The notes beneath the pieces are model-generated. The model did no database searches, was not told the origin of the DNA, and saw only the letters and a program-made list of their open reading frames with translations. From Polyodon spathula (Eukaryota; Chordata; Actinopteri; Acipenseriformes; Polyodontidae): DNA of 64,000 nucleotides. Made by a program: the position numbers and the translations under genes. The stretch covers positions 72,350,618 to 72,414,617 of the forward strand of contig NC_054537.1 in assembly GCF_017654505.1 (NCBI RefSeq), given 5' to 3'. This document shows, piece after piece, positions 46,625 through 57,893 of this stretch (positions are counted from its first letter, which is position 1; each line of letters opens with the position of its first letter).

Positions 46625-48732
46625 TAAAAACAGTGATGTAGTTAGTTATCTGTAGCACCAGCAAAAGCATCCAGTGGTTTTGGTGAAAGGTAAGAATGGA
46701 TATTGTGGCTTTTCTAAAGAGTTTACCATTATAAAAGTTTCCCGTAGTAAAAATATAGCAAAGTGTAATAAAGCATAGTAAAAGCATGTTAAAGAAAATA
46801 TAAGAACTGTAAAGCCCAGAGAAGTAAACAAACATCACATTGGAGGTGATGCTTACAATCCAATCAAAAACTAAAATACTGAACACCTTGAAACATAATT
46901 TAATTTGCATTTGGAACTGAAGAAATGTTTGAAATGTACCTTGCTTCAGGTTAATTGTATGTTTTAATGTTCCAAGAGGTTTAGCTGTTACTTATTCGCC
47001 ATGTAAATTATGCCATGCATTTATTAACGGCTCTCTGTGTAAAAAAGAAAAAAATGTTGTGCACTCTCGTCCCAATATCTGTGCTAAATAATTTACTGCA
47101 GTTTTGTTTGCTTGTGGTGACTGAATTACTTCCCTATGCATTCACACACACATGCACACGCACACACAAAAATGGAACATAATGTTTCAGTTTAAATGTA
47201 TTAATGCATCCAGTGTCTCTTCAAAAGGGCAGCTGTAGCGTTGGTTTTCTGTTTTGTTGATTGTGAACCCTAAATTCAAGGCACGCACCCTATATACAAA
47301 AATATGACATCACAGTGTGAAGCGAAGCAAGCCTAATACCTTCTTATACAGTAGCTTGGTTCAAGGACGTGTTATTGTTAAATTAAACTTCAAACACATC
47401 TCCAAACAAAGTGAGTCAGTTGAAATGTAAAATTAATATAGGTTTGATTCTTTGTAAATTAAATAATACAGGAGACTAAATTAGGCCTGAAAAGGGCCAG
47501 GCTTTTTGGAAACTGTTGACTGCTGGACTGTGAGCTGTTGTTATGAAGAGAGGAAGTTCTGGGTAGGGAAGAGAAAAGAACTAGGTTATAGACAGCTGAT
47601 CGGAATTTATTTTCTTGTAGGTCAGAGGTCCATGCTGTCCATATTTATTTGTTATGTCTTTATGCAGGGCCCACCTAAAAGCCCCTCTTATCCGTACTAA
47701 TACTTTGAAACCTCTCTGTAGATCCTCCCCTCTCCCATGGTATTAAAATCCCTCAATGCTCTCAAGTAACTGACCCACAGATTCAGGAAAGCAGAGGAGG
47801 ATTGCTAAGCAGAGTCTTGTAACGAAAGCATGGGGGGGTATAGTTAACAAATGTACTATAATTAGGGCTTTTCAGTGTTTTCTTTCGACTTTTCTAATCT
47901 CCTTTAAAAGCCGTTTGTGTATCTCAGTCACAACTGAGTAACATAAAATTAATTTTATTTACTGAGTTTTTCTATGAAACAACTAAATGGGCTTTTAAAT
48001 CTTAAGTCTTACTTTTTCATTTCAAAGCAGAAGTGACTCTACTTTATTAATGTAAATACAGTCATGCAGAATGATTGTAATAAAGTGTGTCCAGCATAAA
48101 ATACTTTATTTTTCATTATAGCTTTAATAAAGATTATTCGCTTATTAACGTGTTGCAATCTCGTTTGTACATTCTACTTGTTAATCAAAAATTAAGGCTT
48201 GGCCAATTTAAAAGCCAATTTAGTTGTTTCCCAGAAAAAAAAAATCCCCTGTAAATTAAATCAATATTACTATTAACATGTTTCTCAGTTGTGATTGAGA
48301 ACACGAATGGCTTAACAGGTATCAATTGAATTCTTAGAGAGTAGAAAAGTTGGGGTGAAGCACAGAAAATCAGAAGCCCTAACTGTAGTACGCACATGTT
48401 GTTGCATCTGACCTTGTGTAAATCAATGGAGCTTTTCTTGTTCGTTAAAAAACTGCAAAACTGTAGTAGAAAGAAATTACCTTTTGGAAAATGACACTCT
48501 TTTCTGTTGCCTAATGGAAAATGACTGTCAGCGTTGTCGACAAGTTTACAAGTGTTGCAAGATGTAATTGCAGGTAAAGTCACAGGTTTCAAAGCGTGTA
48601 ATTATTGGTTGCTTCTAAACAGTCTCTCAGCAGTGTACAGTGGTGTGAGCACCCACACTGTACTCTTCTGCGATAGGAGGAGAAGTGGGAGAAGTATGAA
48701 GGGGTTGGGGTCTCTTTCAATTCAAAGTCAAT

Positions 48733-48868
48733 CACCAACCAATACTTTTGGGATATGCCTGCCACAGGTCAGGTACTTACTGAGCATTTTATGTCAGAGC
48801 TGCCAATAGGCCCCTCTGGGGAGTGACGTCCTCGGTCGTGCCTCCCAAGAGAACAAACAGTCACTCCA
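48733..48868 (+). repeat. DIRS inverted terminal repeat, left
   Basis: 136 bases that pair with 51378-51513. Conserved stretches include accaatacttttgggatatg, cctgccacaggtca and actgagcattttatgtcaga gct. Weaker complementarity continues about 16 bases inward (agctgacttc against agctcacttc). Confidence 0.85.
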
Positions 48869-48984
48869 TGGAGCTGACTTCTTCTTTTGCTTCTCACATC
48901 AGATAAGTAGGGTAGGTATAAAAACTTATCCCGTTGCTGTGATTACGTCTGTATGAATTTTTTTTTCTCTTTTCGACAGCCTGC

Positions 48985-49510
48985 ATCACTTGCCGATTGT
49001 AGTCTGCTTTCTAACTCCGCAGCCTCTGCTGTTGTGTGCGTTTTTCTTCTGCAGCTAAAAAAAAAAAAAAAGACTTGTGATTTCCTCCACCGGGACCCTG
49101 CTGTTGAGACTACTCCACCAGCCCACCTGCTTAGTGCACTTGGCCTAATCAAAAACAAATAATAAAAATTCACAGTTTTCCCACCTGGGGTGGTAACTGT
49201 TCTAATAAAACCCTCACAGCTTTGCTGTTGTGTGTGTTTTTTTCCTTACTGCTCTTGCAGTAAAAAAAAAACCCAAAAACATAAACACAAGCAGTACATT
49301 CTCTATTACTGCAGCTCTTCAGCCTGTGCTCCACCCTGGCATACACTATCAGCTGCCCTGGTTGTGTGTGACTGCACGTGGTTCAAATCCTTGCCCATGC
49401 TGCACCGTGGTTTTCTGTACTGCTCCCCTGTGCCTAACCGCAGCCATCAGAGCTTGTGTTTCCACCCCAGCGTATCCTACATGCTACCCCAGGTTGTGTG
49501 ACTACACGTA
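48985..49510 (+). repeat. DIRS leader with internal partial duplications
   Basis: cagcctctgctgttgtgtgc gtttttcttctgcagctaaaa (49020) recurs as cagctttgctgttgtgtgtg tttttttccttactgctctt gcagtaaaa (49216). ggttgtgtgtgactgcacgt ggttcaa (49358) recurs as ggttgtgtgactacacgtag ttaag (49493). The leader therefore grew by local duplication. Poly(A)-like runs follow both cagctaaa units. ggttcaaatcc at 49381 matches an RNA polymerase III B box but has no A box at the right distance. Confidence 0.55.
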
Positions 49511-49539
49511 GTTAAGGCTAAACAGCTGCCCAGTACCTG

Positions 49540-49925
49540 GGTGCTTCAGTGCCCCAACATGACCCTGGTGCCCTTGGTGCACGCACCCTCGGTGCTCGCT
49601 GCCCTCGGTGCTTCGGTGCCAGTGGTGCTTCGGCGCCCGTGGTGCTTCAGTGCCTGCAGTGCTTCGGCGCCCTCAGTGCTTAAACGCTCTGTGCCTCTGT
49701 GCTTTGGCGCCCAGCACGCACGCGCCTTTGGTGCTCTTGGTGCCTCAGAGCCTTGCCGCTCTTGTTGCTTCGGCGTCCCAGCACGTCCCTGGTGCCCTTG
49801 GTGCACACGCCCTCGGTCCTCGCTGCCTTCGGTGTTTCGGTGCTCTCGGTGCCTCAGAGTCTCGGTGCCTCTGTGCTTCGGTGCCCTTGGTGCTTAGACT
49901 CACCATGCCTCTGTGCTTAGACACC
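49540..49925. repeat. GGTGC-type degenerate minisatellite inside the DIRS element
   Basis: About 25 imperfect units of the type ctcggtgcttcggtgcc, 12-18 bp each, interspersed with ggcgcc, cagcacg and cttggtgc variants. The array is GC-rich and CpG-rich and gives open frames in five of six phases (up to 166 codons), so these frames carry no weight as genes. It merges at 49925 with the gag remnant. Confidence 0.75.
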
Positions 49926-51300
49926 CCAGCATGTCTATACCATCTGCAAGCATGGCTAATTTCCACATTTGGACATCCTGCAAGGCGTTGCTTTCTGCAC
50001 AGGACAAGCACACCCTCTGTGTCCGGTGCCTGGGCATGCAGCACACCTCATCTGCCCTTGCTCTATTTATGCAGCGTTCCAGCCTCGGGTACTACGCTGG
50101 AGGCTTGATAAGTTTACAAGTGCTACAGCCCCTGCTAACACGGCAGAGGCATCAGCGGCGCTGAGAGCTCCTCCCTCCCCCTTCCGCAATCTGTCCCTGA
50201 GCCCCTCACAGAGCATTCCCTGCGCTCAGGTACAGGTGCCTTGGTCTTGCACCCGCTCTCCAACTCGTAGTTCCAAGGGGGCCAAACTCTTGAGACAGGC
50301 GCAGAACATTATGGACTTGAAAAACCAGATGTCCCAAGTCCTGGAATATGTGACCAAGCAGAAGGCTTAAGCCCCTGCTCCAGTCCTGGTCCCTGCCCTG
50401 GAGCTGACCCGTATTCACCGGGGTGGTCACCCCGGATGTCCCAGAGCCAGATGTCAGCATGGCTGATGAGGACCAAGATGTGATCTCGATTGCAGCCTTT
50501 TGGGAGGATTGCTCCCTCCATCAGGAGGAGGAGGAAGGACAGGTCGAAGATCTGACCTCTGAGATCGGCCCAAGCTCAGAGGTAACCTCTGACGCTGGAG
50601 TTTCCCCAATCTCAAGCTCGATCCCAGCACTGATGGAGGGAGGCAGCGCCTGAACAGCGCCGATCTATTTCTTAATATCCAGTCTCCTATTCCCCACCCC
50701 CAGCCCTTCCCAGTGTTCCTGGACTTCCTCGAAGAAGTACAGTCCACATGAAACCACTGGCTTCCGTGCAGAGTGTACAAAAAAGGGCAGCTCCGCAAGG
50801 GCTCTGGGCTTGGTAGATTTTTCCACTGTGGACCATCACGACCCTGGGTGTTTACCCAAAGAACCCACCTGAAAAGGGCGTATGCAGCAGAAACGCAAGT
50901 CACCCGCTTGGCCAACACGGCTGGCCACTTGACTGTGTATATGGACGGCATACTGCAGTTGGCACCCCTCCCTGAACCGGTGGCTTCAGCTGAGCCTAGT
51001 TTCAGGCACTCTGCTCCAGATATTAGGCTTCCAAGGGCAAGCCCTTGGCCGCAGCCTGGCAAGCCTCGCGGTAGCTCGCAGGCAGCTTTGGCTGTCCCAG
51101 GCAAGGGACACGGACGAGGACAAGGCAGCATTGCTGGATGTGCCGATTTCCCACGGCCATACCTTCGGGCAGGCTGTGGAGGAGATGTTGCTGCGCTCTC
51201 ACCGTGAATGCCAGGCTTCTTGGCAGATAGCCTCAATGCTCCCTTCCCGTGCGGGAGAGAGTGAGATACTGGTACCATCGGATGGTCCCGGTCCCCACTG
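49925..51300 (+). pseudogene. DIRS gag remnant
   Basis: Frame-shifted pieces follow fish DIRS ORF1 in order. A Cys-His segment HTLCVRCLGMQHTSSAL lies at about 50005-50060. A coiled, Gln/Lys-rich piece LRQAQNIMDLKNQMSQVLEY lies at 50290-50350. An acidic region ADEDQDVISIAAFWEDCSLH lies at 50465-50520. A C-terminal region includes VARRQLWLSQARDT at 51071-51112 and the ISHGHTFGQAVEEMLLRSHR block at about 51140-51207. Gag would package the element RNA. At least three frame changes and several stops make it non-functional. Confidence 0.65.
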
Positions 51301-51377
51301 CTCTGCGTAATGACTTCAGGCACCGCCTTCAGGCTTCCTCAGCAAATTATAGTTGGGCTCATCCGAAGTGAGCTCTG

Positions 51378-51513
51378 TGGATTGACTGTTTGTTCCCTCA
51401 GGAGGTGGGACCTAGGACGGCACTCCTCAGAGGGGCCTCTCAGGAGCTCTGACATAAAATGCTCAGTAAATACGTGACCTGTGGCAGGCATATCCCAAAA
51501 GTATTGGTTGGTG
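51378..51513 (-). repeat. DIRS inverted terminal repeat, right
   Basis: Reverse complement of the left repeat. Shared text on the minus strand includes ccaaccaatacttttgggat and ggcccctctgaggagtgccg. Beyond it, the + strand carries gaaccagggttacatctgta acc, whose ggttac/gtaacc halves are themselves palindromic and which has no counterpart on the left, as unequal ends are usual in DIRS. Confidence 0.85.
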
Positions 51514-51555
51514 GTCGTCTTCTCCTTCAGGGAACCAGGGTTACATCTGTAACCT

Positions 51556-53435
51556 AACATTGTAGGGTGCAGAGTTCAAATTAAATTACAGCCCCTTGTC
51601 AGAGCCAGGACAGTCATAGTACTTGGATGGGGTACCTCCACAGCAAACCAGATTCTGTAAGAAGTGTGCTTGGACAATGACCATTGTGCCACAATAATAT
51701 ATGTGTGAATTGATTCATACTACTGTGAAACATGAATGGACATGTTTTGTACCATTCTACCAATGACCCGTACTGCAGTAGCTGCCTTTGTGGGAGTGCT
51801 GCCCCAATCTGAACCAATATGTGCGTATTCATTGCTATTAAAGATCATGCTGTGGATGACCCATGTGGAATAAGAGGTCTGTGATAGACGACAGTGGGCT
51901 GTAATCCCAGGTGGGTTGTCTTGGGTCTTCTTGCTTAAACAGAGAAGGGTTACCAGTGTGTATATACTATACAGCAGTTGTGATTGTTCTTGTTAGATTT
52001 CTGATGTTTTGATGGGATTTGTTGTTCAGCATGGTTTTTCCAAATACAGCATACATGTCTCACCTAAAAGTGGGGAACTTCCAGGATTGCCCACACTGCA
52101 GAATTGTAATTCATATCTTTCATGCTTTTGACTGATGGTTTAAAACCAATGCTAGTTTTTATTATTAGATTTTTTTTCCTTTGTATGTAATGAAGACTGG
52201 TAAGCTTGACAAATGTTTCTTCTTAGTTCAATATTATTTTATGTTTTGAAAATACATAGAAATTCAAAACCTATATGAACTTAAAGTTTAAAATAGTTTA
52301 AATCATTCTCACAAGTCCTTATCTTTATTTTCCAGACTTAATCTTTCACTCAGGTAAAACCATTTTTCCTGCTGTACTTCTATCGTCAATACATTCTCAT
52401 GTACAGTGTTCACATGTCATTGACCAAGTAATGCAATGTCATGCACTGTACTGAGAGTTGTTTTGTTTGCAACCTGCACATTTGTTCATTTTTGGAAAAG
52501 ATGAGGTGAATATCAGGGCTCCACACAAATGGCTTCTAGGTATAACAAATAAATTGGTCGCCAACTTGCTAACACACTTAAGTGATACTATAACAGTAAC
52601 TTAATGTTTGTACTCACTTGTCTGTTGCCTCATTCTGCAGAATGGTGCATCTATGTAGTTGATGACTGCAGTGCACTCAGCATGTTTATATTTTTAAGTG
52701 ATGTGTATAGAATTGGTTGCTACACCTTTAACTGTGTACAGTTGTAATACGAGAAATAGCATGCTGCAGCTCCCATGCTCAGTGTTAGTGAAGTCCTGAT
52801 CTGAGAGCATGTAACAGACAGCTCTTATGTTTGCATGTTACCATTTATTTTTTTCAGTAAAAACAAGTTTCAGTGAGTTTGCTCTGTTATTTATGATATT
52901 AAGTACACCACAGCAAGCCCACTGTCATATAGTCTACATATTTCCAAACCATTCTTTTTTATTAGCACAATCTGAGAGCTAAATTTAGTGAATGGTGGAG
53001 TTTCTACTGCAATCGTGTAAGCTGCAGTACATTTCATTTTTTTATGCCCTAAATGTTTTAGTTTTTCACTTTCTAATTACAGTCACAAGTATTTCTATGC
53101 GTTCTGCTTTCACCGTTCTTAAAATGGCAAGTTTTCCCTGCAATAGCTGACCCTGCTTTAGTACAAAACTCATGCTACATTTACTGCATTGTGGTAACAT
53201 CTTAAATTACCGTGCCTGCTTCTTTGGCTGAAGAGATATCAGCTCATCATCTAACTAGGTTAGCTGTGGTGCAATTAAATCATCCTTGATGGTAAACAAC
53301 AACCAAATTTGTGTTGACTCAAAACTTTATCTAGGCACCCTTTTTTTTGTAGTTCACAAAGAAACCCTTTTTTCTGCAGAATACAGTAACCTTTTCACTT
53401 CACGTGTGTAACAACACACACAAACCTTAAGTATA

Positions 53436-53439
<4 letters not shown>
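51556..53439. other. No recognised gene
   Basis: AT-rich sequence with no exon or transposon signature; longest open frame is about 70 codons. Confidence 0.55.

Positions 53440-53513
<74 letters not shown>
53440..53513. repeat. (TA)n microsatellite, ~74 bp
   Basis: An uninterrupted alternating TA run. Confidence 0.95.
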
Positions 53514-53515
<2 letters not shown>

Positions 53516-53929
53516 TTATTTCTTGAATGCTGTTCATTTTAAGCTACCCTTTTACACAGCTGTACTTATACACATTTGTTTGCATGAAACTGGGGTTGCC
53601 ATATTCTGATGGTATTACTGCAGTGCCACCAGGCATTTGTATTGGAATCAATTGTTACCGCCCTCCTCGCATGTGATATGCAGGTTTTTACATTTTTTTC
53701 ACAGATCAATGTTACAGTGCATTCATAAATATTGATGCCTAACCAAAAGAAAATAGTTGTCAAAATACCATTTTAGTCGCAGTCTGGAGCCCTGGTCAAT
53801 ATATCACGTAATTGTATTTATGTACCTACTGTATAAGTAAAAAATAATATTTAAAATTTCTGAAAATACTATGCAATGGGTGTCTTCTGTGCAAAACAAA
53901 ACATTCTTTATTTATGATTGAAAGCCTGT

Positions 53930-54545
53930 AGACTGGACCAGGCAGAATGAAGTCCAACTCCAAGTGCAGTTTGAAAGAAAATTGGTGAGTTCTTTATTTA
54001 CAATGTTAAAAAATTACAAAAGAAAAAGTCTTTTCACACAAATAGAAGGTAGTGCAGTTTTCAAATGGGGTTTTTGTGGTATCAAAGGGACCCAGTATCT
54101 GGTCAGAGGTGGGTTCCCTCCGATAGTGTCTCCTGCTCACAGGTTGTGATTGTGGTGTCTATGACTCTGAAGATAAAACAGAATTACAAACTCTGTAATT
54201 CATTATTTTCCTTTGGCTCCCCTGGCTGTCTGTGCCCTCCTTCTTCAGTTCCCCAAGCAAAGCAACCTTCCAAGCCAGCATAGTCCCCTCATATGCTTCC
54301 AATTTCCGTCTCTGCAGTCATTGATACACCTGTCACTTAGTTGACAGGTGTATCACCTTAATCCTTGTACTGGAGAAGAGAAGGTTGGAAGCATCTATGT
54401 GACTGATCTGATCAAGATGGCCACTGTAAACCGACCAAAGACAGTGGTCTGTACTATCTTGATAAAGGAAGGAAGTTAATTACTTTAGTGCCTCTGCTTG
54501 TCGAGAGGCCAAACTTCACAAATAAATGTTCTTCACCCTGTCACA
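53930..54545 (-). mobile_element. LTR-like block, minus strand
   Basis: Read on the minus strand the block starts tgtgacagggtgaagaacat, a common LTR start, and about 540 bases later has a polyadenylation-like aataaagaa (reversed as ttctttattt at 53992), ending in the region of cagtctacaggctttcaatc. GC content is above its flanks. Neither a clear CA end nor a 5-bp target duplication (right flank atccc) was found on the other side. A perfect hairpin sits inside. Alternative: the 3' end of an unclassified retroelement. Confidence 0.4.
54322..54355. repeat. Perfect 14-bp inverted repeat, 6-base loop
   Basis: tgatacacctgtca / cttagt / tgacaggtgtatca. The arms are fully complementary. It contains two facing E-box-like cacctg/caggtg halves. 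It lies in the LTR-like block, in the part that would be U3 on the minus strand. Confidence 0.9.
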
Positions 54546-54921
54546 ATCCCAAATCCTTTTGTCCACAAAACAAGTATTTGTACAATATATCGGGGTCATT
54601 CCATCTCAAGTGAGATAGTGAGTTGCTGATCACTGCTTACTTTGATTGAGTAAACCATATAACCTATTAAGATGACTTCTCAGACTGCAGCTGAAAAAAA
54701 GGTTCTCAGTTGGTAACTTTCTCCAAGAAACTGAATTGTGGTCTTGTGTATGCAATAGTGCCCAAAGTGGCCAAGAATCAATAACATTTTTCTAAAGGTC
54801 AATGGGCTAATATCTGATTCCAGTCTGTGACAGATGCTGTGTTGATTTGCCCCATGTGTTATCTGCTCCAGTAAAAAGAGACATGCCCTGTATAATGCAA
54901 ATATTATATATATATATGTAT

Positions 54922-54954
<33 letters not shown>

Positions 54955-56808
54955 TATCATATATATATCTCTATATATCTAATTTCATTTTTGAGCAACT
55001 CGTAGCATGTTGTAGTTTCAAGTTTCTACCAATATACTCTATAGGTTTTTCCTGCCCCGTGTTCTTCCAGAACAGAATTTAAAACAATGACAAATTACGT
55101 CCTGTTCACGTCTCGGCAGGTCCACTTCTTTTGACGAAAGTCACTGTATCCTGTTTATCCACATAACTTGTGTAATATTTACAATGCTAGTTTTTCGCTG
55201 AAAGGTGTTGTGTTGTTATAAAGTTCAGCTTCAAATAAGGAACACCTTCATGAAATATTCAAATAAGGTAGTCAACGTTATTCATTTCAGTAGATTATCA
55301 CTCTAACTAAAATGTTTTTAATGGAAACCCCTGGCCAATGGATTGATAAATGGTGTATGTGAAAAACCTCATTAGTAGGCTTTCTGATTAAAAAAATGGT
55401 TTCAGCTGGATAAAGGGGGTGACGACTGTACAAATCCAAAAATGCATCAGGATAGCTCTGGATGACCATAAAACTGAAAGCATTGTTTTACTTAAAAAGG
55501 ACATATCTATTTCAACTGCTTTTGTGTCGCGCTCGGCTTCACGTCGTGTGTGCTAAACTATACAGCTGTAAGGGCATTGGAGTGAGACATTATGACTTCT
55601 CACTTTTAGGCAGAATGGTGACAACATCGATCCATAGCCTCCCACTGTGCTTAAACTGTTCTTAAAGTCTCAATAGACTATCTCTTCTACTGGGAGAACC
55701 TAAGCTGATAAATACAATGTTATGTCACAGGGTTCATCAGCTGATATGGTGGTTGGGGTGAGAATACAGAGTGTTGCTCCAAGAGTTCCAGGTCATCTCA
55801 CACAATCTGTGAAGAACGTTTCTAAAATAGTATACTCCAAGTCAAGCAGGTTGGGAGAGGCTTTGACCCAGACCTCAGTTGCAGGAAAGTAGGAGGCATC
55901 ATTGAACCAATGAATGATTAGAAGGCCAAATTTAATTTCACAAATTTATTTTAATAAAGGTGCAGCAATGGAGGCAGTGGCCAGGTGTTTGAGTATAAAC
56001 GGATTTGTTCAAAAAGAAATCCAGACGTTGTTATAAGGATGTTAGTCAGAAATGGTGTAGACTTTCTGAGGAGAATGGGAAGTAGCTATTTTGTAAAGCT
56101 GGCTCACAGGATCTGCCAAAAAAGCAGTAATGAGAAAGTTTGACTCGAAGATCATAATATGCTTGAATACAGTATATCTGTGGATGGGTTGGTGTAGTTG
56201 TCAACATCTGTTTGATAAAGGGAGGACAAAAAAATTGGCATATACTACACTTTTTGTTGACTGTAAGCAAGTGGCATTCTTGACATATTTTATATACAAA
56301 TGACATCTCTTTTGCAAGTTTGTTTTTGCAAACATGTATTTTCATTTTAAATTATATCTTGTGCTACATTAGGTTGAAGAATTCTATCTTCAAGTCATGT
56401 TTTTATCCTGTCTTGCACTACCTAGGTCATTTCCCTCAGAGGTGAAATTGTCCTTGGAGACTGTGTTGTGTTTCTGAATGGAGAAGCCACCCACTAATCA
56501 CATCCATAATCAAACTTGTCTAGGGGGAAGTTGGCCCGGAGTGTCAAATGCAATAAAGAATTGTTCAATTTAAATCTTTTCTGGATGCCTCCTTTCTGAA
56601 CCACTCTTTCACTAATGTCTTTCTTATCAAATTTATACTAGAGCATCTTGACAACCGCCAGTCTAAGTCACTGAGTTTAGAAGAAAAAAAAAACCGAGAC
56701 ATTATATGTGCCGAGTTTTTACAATCCCAGAACAAACGGGAGTATAAAAATACACCTATAGCCATTTTTATATTAATAAATTATGTAGTTTTATATAATT
56801 AGTTTTAT

Positions 56809-56812
<4 letters not shown>
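54546..56812. other. No recognised gene; TA-rich palindromic patch 54904-54978
   Basis: The TA patch alternates with catatatatatctc. The block 55700-56760 has fewer stops than its surroundings on the minus strand (up to 99 codons, Cys- and Phe-rich) and might be an old retroelement, but I could match no motif. Confidence 0.4.

Positions 56813-56895
<83 letters not shown>
56813..56895. repeat. (TA)n microsatellite, ~80 bp
   Basis: Uninterrupted alternating TA, ending tatcatatatag. Confidence 0.95.
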
Positions 56896-56897
<2 letters not shown>

Positions 56898-57893
56898 TAT
56901 ATAGTAAACATTTTGTTAATTCGAGAGGTTTACAAATTAAAAAAAATGTCACCAAATGTATTAATGTAACAAAACAAAATTGTTAACGTTATCAGGAAGC
57001 ATTTGTTTTCTTTGTTGCAAATCTTCGAGAGTCAAACTAGGTTTTTTTGTGTGTGTGTGTGTGTTTGTCTCTCTGTATATAGAGTTGTATACTATTATGA
57101 ACATACTGAGTTTTGCACATTGCTGCTTGTATGCAGACTTTTTTTACAATAGCAACGCCATGGGAACAAGTGTTTTTTATTTTTTATTTTACAAACAACA
57201 GTATTCTGTTTTTATGTTAGAAAACCAGTCATGCCAATGTACAAATTATTATCAAAATGAAACCATGCCGTAAAGTTAAAAGCATATTGTTTAAAATTAA
57301 TGCTTCAGTGTAGGCAGTGCTCACACAGGTCATGTTTTCTGCCTCACGCAGACAGTTCACTGCCTCTTACTGCTCAATGCAGAGCCGCTTCCTGCTTCAT
57401 TGGGTCACGGACGATAATTATGATTATCGATAATATGTTTTCAACATGATAACATTATTGTGATTATCAGTATTATTGATTATTGTTCCAATCCTGTTGT
57501 CCAGTGAAACAGTTCTGCGACATCGTAGAAAGTAAATAGTTTTTGAACAATTTCATGTTCAGGCAAGAAAAACTTAATTCCTCTGACGCCACTGTGACAG
57601 GCACAGTCAAAAGCAGACACAAGGCAATACTGATATTAGGACAGCCCAGCAAATTTCCCTTGTAGATGTAGTCAAGCATCGCAAGAGGTGAAGATGATAC
57701 ATTGGCTGGAAAGGCATTTATTTTAAATGTTAACTAGTGAAATTCAGGAAGTGTAAACCAGGGCTTCGCTATTTCCTAATTTCATCTGTCTATCATCATT
57801 GACTCCCAGTCACAGCTTGGCTCTTTCTCTTGCATTTTGCTTTTTTCCCCATATGGAGAGAAAGAGATAGCATATTAAATAGATTTATTTAAT
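56896..57893. other. No recognised gene
   Basis: Contains short (GT)n at 57049-57065 and a run of ATTATNGAT-like repeats at 57411-57485 (gataattatgattatcgata, attattgtgattatcagtat). Confidence 0.5.

Larger units (their letters stand above)
44973..48719. other. No recognised gene
   Basis: AT-rich sequence. Contains an 80-bp tandem duplication (46390-46530) and a TA-rich palindromic patch at 46511-46624, listed separately. A 135-codon minus-strand frame at 48185-48592 has no family signature and no exon context. Confidence 0.5.
48720..51555 (+). mobile_element. DIRS-type YR retrotransposon, gag-only derivative with inverted terminal repeats
   Basis: Inverted repeats of equal length bound the element: left 48733-48868, right 51378-51513 (complementary, with scattered mismatches), beginning with caccaaccaatacttttggg. 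Inverted terminal repeats are the hallmark of DIRS among YR retrotransposons. The right edge continues to gggaaccagggttacatctg taacc, a terminal signature of fish DIRS. Inside are a leader with duplicated segments (48985-49500), a GGTGC-type minisatellite (49540-49925) and a broken gag gene. Reverse transcriptase, RNase H, methyltransferase-like and recombinase genes are all missing, so it would need enzymes from a full copy elsewhere. Confidence 0.75.

Noticed and set aside
49378..49392. ggttcaaatcc as a tRNA gene B box
   Set aside because: No A box or foldable acceptor stem at tRNA distance; it sits in the DIRS leader.
49541..50108. 118- to 166-codon frames on both strands of the GGTGC array
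   Set aside because: CpG-rich repeat lacking stops in most phases; codons are low complexity and the real gag begins only after the array.
50454..51323. 289-codon minus-strand open frame
   Set aside because: It lies antisense to the DIRS gag remnant, whose plus-strand frames show recognisable family motifs; the minus frame shows none.
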